The notes under the pieces are model-generated. The model ran no database searches and was not told the origin of the DNA. It saw only the letters and a program-made list of their open reading frames with translations. This document shows, in pieces, positions 56,864 to 64,000 of a DNA stretch of 64,000 bases. The translations under genes were made by a program, and so were the position numbers. Position 1 is the first letter of the stretch. Each line of letters begins with the position of its first letter. Source of the DNA: Raphanus sativus (Eukaryota > Streptophyta > Magnoliopsida > Brassicales > Brassicaceae); NCBI RefSeq assembly GCF_000801105.2, contig NC_079515.1:30279407-30343406 (forward strand), written 5' to 3'.

Positions 56864-58702
56864 AGAAACCGATATGAAGGATATCAGTTGATGAAGGAAA
56901 AACGATCACAGGAAAAAAGTCTATCAGAGCCAGCTTTGCATGAGTCTTGAAGATGTAATCGGCGATGTAAGCCTTGTCCTTAATCTGCCTATCCAGAAGC
57001 CGAAAATTGCATCTGAAGATGGAAATACTATTTTCAATTACTTAAAATAGTATTTTCCTGCAGTTTTAAAAATATTCTTTTACTTGACAAAATATGTTTA
57101 CTTCTAAAAAAATTGGCTTTCTTCTCGATCAAATTCTCATACCTTTTATATTGAAAAAGAAATCGTGAAAACATATGTTTAATGATAAATTATTACAAAT
57201 CACATCAATATAAATATAAATTCCAACCATCATATTTTACAAAACTAAACATATAATAACAGAGAATAAAAAAAAGGACATGGCACGTAGCGTAGCGCCG
57301 AAATACCACTAGTTTAACATAATTTAGACTTAATTGTCTAATTGGATATTTACTCTGTAAGATGTTTCTCTTTTTGGTATTTCCAACGTTTTCTATATCA
57401 TGTCTGTATTCTGTAGCGTTGAGCTTTATGACTCTAACAACTGTATGGGAGAAAACTGAAAAGCAATGACAATTATTGGGTCAGGGGAATAATGAAGGAA
57501 GCCTGGATCGATAAAGGAGCACAAGGATAAGACCATTCCTTAGAGTAGGTAACATCGATAAAGTAAGCCGGGACCGATATTAACCATAACTCTATCTCGA
57601 GAAAATGTTTTCATTTACGGATTTACCCCAGCTATCCACAAAAGATTATACTAGGCCACCCTCAGCTTTACGCTTGCTTCCATGCCGGATGATCACATGG
57701 AATCAACTTTTGCCTAAAACGTTTTTGGCATGATAAATACTTGGCTCCAGAAATTCACCATAATGTAGAAAACTAATGAGTTTAACCTAATGTTTCCAGC
57801 ATAGGACAAGAACTTAGTCATCCACCAATGAAGCTTGTTTATGATCACTTTAGTAAAGGGTTACAAATCTGCAAACTTCAGCTTAGAGGAAGCCAAGATA
57901 TCAGGTAAGAAAATGTCAAAGTCTGATGCATGTCGCCATACTCAGTTATGAAGTTTCTATAAAAAGATAAAGGTTCATATATAGTCCATAATAAGACTTG
58001 TGTCTTGATTAACATTTCATTATTATATATAATGTAACAAATCCGAAACAAATATAACAATACTTTATTTATATGTAAACTTCAATACATTATTTTAAGG
58101 CTTCGGATAAAAATATAATAGTGTTTGTTCTATTAAAGAGAAAAAAATAGAGTAAGAATGTAAAAAAAAATCTTCATAGATATTATGGTTGAGTATCATA
58201 TTTATTCACCATACTTAACTATAACGTTAACAAGGAATAGCGCAAAAGCAATTTTTGATTTTTAACCCAAAACACCAACTCTTAGCTTTAGCTCCGCGTT
58301 TCTCACGACATTTAACTTGGCATTCAGAATCCACACAATCCATCTTTTCTTACAGGGATTAGTTGGTCATCACAATATTTTCTCTTTGGTTGTGCATTTG
58401 CTATCATTCCTGTTGAATATAAAATATCTGAATTTTTAGTCAAAATGAAAAAATATATTACTAGTTTTCTATTTTTTCTGAAATATAATTTTGTAACACA
58501 AATTATATAATTTTTTTTTTGAAAAGAAAAAAGACTGATTTTGAAAATTTTGTTTTAAGAAGTATTCCCAATAGAAAAACAGATATTGAAAAAAAAAAAA
58601 GATTATATATGATTTAATCAACAAACTATTTTTTTTCTTGGTGAAGATATACTCTGAATAATTTCTGAATATTACTGGTAAAGTGAATATTTTTACTACA
58701 GA
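56864..58702. other. Intergenic DNA, no gene seen
   Basis: Contains GGCACGTAGCGTAGCGCCGAA ... CACTAG|T near 57283-57311, which may be a Helitron 3' end, and no coding region I can support. Confidence 0.4.
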
Positions 58703-59140
58703 ATGTACAAATTTAACGTAATATATTATATAAATTTACTTAAAAGGGCATTAATAGTTATGAAAAACACATTTTACCAATTATTTACTCAATTTGCCAT
58801 CGAGGTTGATGAAAGAGATTTCTACGGCCCAGCTAAGAAACAAGACATCCCAAGGCCCTGTCAATTTGATAAAGACGGAAATATAGTATATCCTTTCATA
58901 GATGAAGATGGACACTGCCGCTTTAACATCTGTAACTGCACAGCCTGTTCAGACGCCTACTGGAGCTACGAATCCGACGATGAAAAACGAAGACGAAGAA
59001 GAAAGAAAAAAGACCCTCTATACAAAAGGTATCTCGAAGGAGATCCTTCTGTTGGTCCGTTAGGCGATGATAGGTATGACTTTATAGTCGAATACCCCAG
59101 CGCAAAGAAAGAAATATCTAGAAACATTTCTATATTATAG
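58703..59140 (+). CDS. Unrecognised ORF with Cys cluster and basic stretch
   Basis: 145 residues from ATG at 58703; a second in-frame ATG at 58760 gives 126. The first about 35 residues are AT-rich and look like intron or leader. From VDERDFYGPAKKQDIPRPCQ the composition becomes clearly coding-like, preceded by CCATCGAG that could be an acceptor, so the true 5' exon may be missing. Notable parts: FIDEDGHCRFNICNCTACSD (a four-Cys cluster), KRRRRRKKK (possible nuclear localisation), and a Gly/Asp/Pro-rich end (GDPSVGPLGDDRYDF). No family recognised. It lies between the MULE-like element and RPT1. It might be a small Brassicaceae-specific gene or an exon fragment. Confidence 0.45.
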   Translation: MYKFNVIYYINLLKRALIVMKNTFYQLFTQFAIEVDERDFYGPAKKQDIPRPCQFDKDGNIVYPFIDEDGHCRFNICNCTACSDAYWSYESDDEKRRRRRKKKDPLYKRYLEGDPSVGPLGDDRYDFIVEYPSAKKEISRNISIL

Positions 59141-60095
59141 TTCTTCATAAATTATATATATATTTATTTTTACAAAAACCTCCAAATTCGTGTTTCTAGT
59201 TCTTATGTATGTTATGAAATTAACATAAAAGAGATACTTGAAATAAAAACTTCTAAACTATATAAATAGTGATGTATTTTACACAATGTAGCCAGAATGA
59301 TATTTTAGAAATATCAAAATAATATATTCAATATCAGTTTATTTTGTAACGAGTATATGTAATATGTTAAGATAAACTTAAAATATATATACAAACCTGA
59401 TATAAGAATGATGAAGATAATCAAGACTGTAAAACATAGTTGAGGGATTTTCCTCGTCATATATGACTTAAGTGAATTGATAATGGTTTTAAATTCTAAA
59501 AGAAAAAATGATGTATTTTTCTTTTGGAAATTCTAAAAGAAAAAATGATATAGCTAAAATAGCATGTTCCGTTTTTACCGAATCTAATCTTGAAAAAATT
59601 CCAAACTTTTTGCTCATCTAATATGTGAAAGCTTTAGACTCGTTTATTTTTGCTTCTATAAATAAATAAAAAGGTAAATGTCATATGCGTAAAATTATTA
59701 TTTTTAATAGTCAAAGATTTTGCTATTTTATGGTAGTTTGAAAAATTGTGAAGTGATCTTGCACACTATATAGTAATTGTGGGAGTCAAAACTGTTCTGT
59801 TCTGGAAATGATCCCTTTCAAAAAGTTTGCTCCAGAATCCTTTGAACAATCTGTCATAACTATAACAACGAAGATCGGAGTGAAACAAATATACCATTGC
59901 AACAAACAAACAAACAAATATACGAAGTTCAGAATGGTTACCAAATTCATAAAGAGTAGAAATGTCAGGCACTAAAGAAGAAAACAAGTCACTGGAATAA
60001 ATAAACACACGTGCTGCGGAGAAATACAAAGGACAAAGAGAGTTTCTGAGTCTGGGACATGTAAAGAAATTGAAACAACCGTCATGTCTTTCTTA
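59141..60095. other. Intergenic DNA and RPT1 3' flank
   Basis: A 21-nt repeat AATTCTAAAAGAAAAAATGAT occurs twice at 59491-59552. No gene. The 3' untranslated region of RPT1 lies at the right side of this interval, its end not determinable by eye. Confidence 0.4.
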
Positions 60096-62340
60096 TTAGT
60101 TGTAGACCATATACTTGGGGGTTGCACTGAACTTCTGATAACCTTTGATGACTTTGTTCACTGCATCCAAAAAGTCTTTCTCAGTCACAGTCTTTCTCCT
60201 AGCTCTGATTGCATACATTCCAGCTTCAGTGCACACACTTCTGATATCAGCTCCTGCAAGAAGAAGATTCACATAACCACAAGTCAGAGCCAAAAGAAAA
60301 GAGAGAGTATACGAGAGATGTTTACTGGTTTGGGACCGTTACCAGTTGAGTTTGGGCAGAGGCGAGCAAGGAGCTCAAAACGGATGTCTCTCTCGCAGTT
60401 CATGGTTCTTGTGTGAATCTTGAAGATCTGGGTCCTGCTCTCCAGATCAGGCAAACCAAACTCAACCTTACGGTCAAGACGTCCAGGACGTAAAAGAGCA
60501 GGGTCTAGCGTGTCAGGCCTGGAATAACAGAGTACAACCAAAAAATAAACAATGAGTCAAACAGTATAGTTGTGTTGTGTAGTTTAGTTTAGTTTACTCA
60601 AGCCTGGTGATGAGATTATGGACTGACCTGTTGGTTGCCATAAGAACTTTGATGTTACCACGAGCGTCAAACCCATCAAGCTGATTCACAATCTCAAGCA
60701 TAGTACGCTGGACTTCGTTGTCACCTCCTACACCGTCATCAAATCTTGCACCACCAATGGCATCAACTTCATCGAAGAACACAATGCAAGCTTTTTTGGA
60801 CCGTGCCATCTGCAAAAACCGAGTATTGTAAATCACATTTCAGAATATATCAGCGTTTGCTAGACAAAATAAAGATAGCAAGAAGGAATGTTGACAAACT
60901 GATTACCTGAAACAGTTCACGAACCATCCTAGCTCCTTCACCCACATACTTCTGAACAAGCTCACTGCCGATGACTCTGATAAAGCAAGCATCGGTTCTG
61001 TTGGCAACAGCTCTAGCCAAAAGGGTTTTACCGGTACCAGGAGGACCGTAGCAGAGAACTCCCTTGGGAGGATCTATTCCAAGTTTCACAAACTTCTCTG
61101 GGTGAAGCATTGGCAGTTCAACGACCTACCACCAATCCACAAAGAGAACAAAACGATTAACAATTAGAAACTATACCACACCAGTAAGCTTATCACTATA
61201 GGTGATGAGATAAGATAGGATGATAACAAAGTTGAGTAACATACCTCTCGCATCTTCTCAATCTGCTCCTTGCAGCCACCAACATCATTGTAAGTAACAT
61301 CAGGTTTCTCTTCAACAGTCATCATGGTGACACTAGGATCGATTTTGGGAGGTAGAGGAATCTGTATCTGGTACTTATTCCTATCAACTCTGCAAGAACA
61401 AATCAAAAACGAAATCTTCTTTGTCATCCATATGACAAAAGGGATAGAAACAACAAGATAAAATATACGTAGAGCACAGAAGGAACTGACTAATTAAACC
61501 AGAGACAATCTCATAAACAGGAGACATACCCCACTCGCATGCCTTCTTCAATATCAGTAGGAGAAACTTTGTCTCCAAGGCCAACGACAAACTGCAGTCA
61601 AGAACAAAACCAGTTATAAACCTAAACTGGTTCTGCATGGAATAAAAAAAACAATCTAGCTGAATGTACCTTAGCAATCTGTTTGACATTAATGACGTAC
61701 TTGGCGTCTTCAGTGTTTGGACTAATAATCTTTGTGCATCTAGCAACCTGGACAGTAATTAAAAGCTACCGGTTAGAGAAGAAGAATAATAATATATGGT
61801 TAAAAGAAAGAAAGGGGTAGTAACCTGGAGAGGTTGCTCCTCTTGCATCATCTGTTTATCAGAGACGAGATCCCATTGACTGGGAGGAGCTAAACCAGTA
61901 TCAGACTCCTTGATACCTGCAATGCAAATGTAAGCTTATTAACAAGGTCTATCCTTTTACTAATGCTAAGTAAGAAAGAGTGCATACCACAGAGATCGTT
62001 GATCCTCTTGGCAAGGTCCTTGATTTCTTTCTCCACTTTCTTTATCGGTGCAGAGTATGGCCCTAACCCCTACCAGATTCATCAACAATTAAACCAAAAG
62101 GGACTACTCAGGCTCATAAAAGAAGGAATCTAGGTCGAATTAGTCAGGAGTAAACATCAAATTGGCTTAGAAATGGTCAGAAAACTATAAGATACTCTGG
62201 ATCCGTAATCTCCGATGATCTAGAAGAGTAATAGAAATCGAATTGAGGCTTACATAAGTCTTGAGGAGAGCGATATCATCTTCGTCAAGTGGGCGAGGAT
62301 TCTTCTCGTCTCTGATCTCATCCTCGATATCTCTCGACAT
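60096..62340 (-). CDS. 26S proteasome AAA-ATPase subunit RPT1 (RPT1a-like)
   Basis: Ten exons: 62340-62254, 62069-61988, 61916-61825, 61747-61670, 61591-61530, 61389-61245, 61125-60907, 60809-60628, 60518-60343, 60253-60096. They sum to 1281 bp, 426 residues, the family length. The N-terminus is [20 protein letters not shown]; an OB-type domain follows. The AAA domain has Walker A GPPGTGKT, Walker [13 protein letters not shown], the pore-loop region [18 protein letters not shown], sensor 1 VLMATNRPDTLDP and arginine fingers in [11 protein letters not shown]. The product is one of six ATPases of the 19S base, which unfold ubiquitinated proteins and open the 20S gate. The C-terminus is [11 protein letters not shown], shaped like an HbYX-related tail. 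All introns are short with GT-AG ends. The promoter has TGGGCC motifs. Synteny agrees with At1g53750. It appears intact. Confidence 0.97.
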
Positions 62341-62504
62341 CTTCGCCCGATTTCGATCGGAGAAATGCGAATTGAGTTCAGACAAGTTGTCTTGCCGGAG
62401 AGGAAACGATTAGGAGAAGCTCTTCTAGTGTCCGATTTACTATTGAAGATGCTGTACGACTTTTTTTCCAAAGGCGCAAACCCATGCCTTGACCCTCTTT
62501 TAAA

Positions 62505-62550
62505 GCTCGGCCCATATCATATTTTTGTTGAATAGACTAAATTGGGCCCA
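62505..62550 (-). promoter_or_regulatory. GGGCC (site II-like) motifs upstream of RPT1
   Basis: GGCCCA at 62509-62514 and TGGGCCCAA at 62543-62551 lie 170-210 bp before the start codon. They are the site II-like words frequent in plant proteasome and ribosomal genes. Motif-based inference. Confidence 0.45.
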
Positions 62551-62575
62551 ACTCACGAACGGTCCGCTATTTTAA

Positions 62576-62624
62576 AAATAACTATTTGTTTTTTTTGTAA
62601 CTCAGAAAAAAATAATTATTTGTT
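62576..62624 (-). mobile_element. Micro-insertion between 15-16 bp direct repeats
   Basis: AAATAACTATTTGTT (62576-62590) and AAATAATTATTTGTT (62610-62624) differ at one base and enclose TTTTTTGTAACTCAG followed by A residues (19 nt). Same pattern as the other T-run inserts. Confidence 0.5.
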
Positions 62625-62737
62625 ATATATTTATAGAAATAATTTTACATAATCAAGACAATACAATAACCTACTAAACTAAACATTACATAATTTAAAT
62701 AATTTTTAACTGATGTAACTCTATATTTTTATATATA

Positions 62738-63608
62738 TACTATTATTTGCGAAGTGATTTCTCGCAACGGAGCTCTCACGTTAAAAGTTAGACTGATTAA
62801 TATCGTTTATAACCTTAATGAATAAACATATAAATTATTCATAAATAAAAACGAATTTTAATTTTATGATAGGTAACTGATTAAAATTAATAATGATAAG
62901 AATTATCCAAAATTTTAAAATATATTTTTAAATAAAATATTAGAGTGATTAATATTGTTTATATCCTTAATGGATAAATATATAAATTACCTACAAAGTA
63001 AAAATAATTTTTTTTGATTACATAAGTAAATAAAATTAAAAATGATAAAAATTATCCAAAATCTACAAATATATTGTAAAATAAAAATGTTAGAGTGGTC
63101 AATATCATTTATACCCATAATGAATAAAACATAAATTAACCACAAAATAAAAAAAAAGAATTTAATTTTTTTTTGATTAGATAAATTATTAAAATTAATA
63201 TTAATAATAATTATCCAAAATCTAAAAATATATTAAATAAAACGAACTTATATTAATCATATTGTTTTAATAAAAATATATATAATTTCTGTTCAATCTA
63301 ACAATAAATATATTGATCCAACTATTACCTTTTTGTAAGTAAATTTTCTATTTTTTATGTTTAAATAGTATAGATGAGAAAAATATATGTAATGGAAAAT
63401 ATAAATAATGGAAAAGAAATGGAAAATATGAGCAAAATATAAGTAAAACTAAGTGTACAGAAAGTGATAAAAGTATAAGATTTCAAAATCAAAAATATTT
63501 TTAATATGTTAGTGTTTTCAAAAATTAATACAGTAATAAACATATATAATTTAATAAAATATATAAACTAATAAATATTTGTAAGAAAATTGTGCTCGCA
63601 TATGCATG
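62738..63608 (+). mobile_element. Probable Helitron carrying a minisatellite
   Basis: ACTATTATTTGCGAAGTGATTTCTCGC near 62745 resembles a Brassicaceae Helitron 5' end, and CAACAAACCTAG|T (63600-63609) resembles a 3' end, preceded by a partly palindromic GCATATGCATGC. Between them are three tandem ~150-bp AT-rich repeats. The ends are less canonical than at 44899-45965. Confidence 0.4.
62788..63242 (+). repeat. Three tandem units of about 150 bp
   Basis: Units start at 62788, 62940 and 63090 with TTAGA(C/G)TG(A/G)T(T/C)AATAT and share CATAAATTA and AATTATCCAAAAT. AT content is extreme and units are about 75-80% alike. Satellite-like arrays are common inside non-autonomous Helitrons. Confidence 0.85.
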
Positions 63609-63650
63609 CAACAAACCTAGTTATTATTATTTGAGAAGTGAATTTGCTTA

Positions 63651-63920
63651 ATTGTCATCTTCTCCATGATTTTAGTTTTTTTCATGATTTTAGGATAAGT
63701 CATTAGTATAACTAATATTATTATTTAACATTATATTTGGTATCTATATATTTATATGATATTTAAGATAATTAATCACTTGTCATCTTCTCCATGATTT
63801 TAGTTAAATTTTTTTATATTTTCCATGATTTTAGGATAAGTCATTAGTTTAATTAATATTATTATTTAAATTTATATTTGGTATCTATATATTTATATGA
63901 TATTTAAGATAATTAATAAA
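63651..63920 (+). repeat. Two tandem units of about 130 bp
   Basis: Both begin TTGTCATCTTCTCCATGATTTTAG (63652 and about 63779) and share GGATAAGTCATTAGT, GGTATCTATATATTTATATG and ATTTAAGATAATTAAT. They follow ATTATTATTTGAGAAGTGAATTTGC (63619), similar to the Helitron-like 5' end at 62745, so a second such element may begin here and run off the window. Confidence 0.8.
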
Positions 63921-64000
63921 CATTAACCTATCCTACTAATATATATACTATTATTTTTAAAATGTATTTAATATATAATAATTATCATGATATTTTAGGA

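Noticed and set aside
57283..57311. Helitron 3' end (GGCACGTAGCGTAGCGCC ... CTAG)
   Set aside because: CTAG|T is present but the hairpin is broken by mismatches and no 5' end was found; left as a remark in the intergenic entry.

Overview
This looks like a nuclear segment from a crucifer, most likely the tribe Brassiceae (Brassica or Raphanus type). The reasons are AT-rich intergenic DNA, short GT-AG introns, Brassicaceae-style TRIM, Helitron, hAT, SINE and LINE remnants, and a gene order that matches, from memory, a stretch of Arabidopsis thaliana chromosome 1: CID8 (At1g53650), GSTU28 (At1g53680), MIR169d/e, an NRPB12-type Pol subunit gene (At1g53690), WAG1 (At1g53700) and RPT1a (At1g53750). 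Several genes that lie between these in Arabidopsis were not found here, as expected after whole-genome triplication and gene loss.

Layout. 1-9.5 kb: AT-rich DNA and three small minus-strand genes for proteins with Gly/Cys-rich tails; the middle one is split inside its coding exon by a TRIM retrotransposon. 12.7-15.5 kb: a 106-residue unknown protein and CID8 (10 exons), with a complete hAT-type element 0.3 kb upstream of the CID8 start codon. 18.5-25 kb: another hAT element, GSTU28, a TRIM-like relic and a decayed LINE. 25.4-28.1 kb: an old direct duplication, each copy with a miR169 hairpin; a second TRIM sits in the first copy. 29.3-30.0 kb: the three-exon 51-residue RPB12-like gene. 30-48.5 kb: about 18 kb with no recognisable host gene, made of layered mobile elements, many with target-site duplications that can be read directly. 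48.6-50.0 kb: intronless WAG1, GC-rich against its surroundings. 52.8-53.9 kb: an F-box gene. 55.6-56.9 kb: two non-autonomous DNA elements. 58.7-59.1 kb: an unrecognised ORF. 60.1-62.3 kb: RPT1 (10 exons). 62.7-64 kb: Helitron-like AT-rich tandem repeats.

Functionally these are unrelated neighbours: translation/RNA binding (CID8), detoxification (GSTU28), post-transcriptional control (miR169, whose known targets are NF-YA mRNAs), transcription (RPB12), auxin-transport polarity (WAG1) and protein turnover (F-box, RPT1). There is no operon-like arrangement.

The most unusual signal is a series of very short insertions (about 10-21 nt, T-run or A-run plus a few bases), each flanked by direct repeats of 10-18 bp. 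They read as extremely 5'-truncated retroposition events, and two have an empty site preserved in a duplicated copy inside the window. All splice sites were placed by eye from frame, GT/AG signals and family knowledge; no alignment was run.
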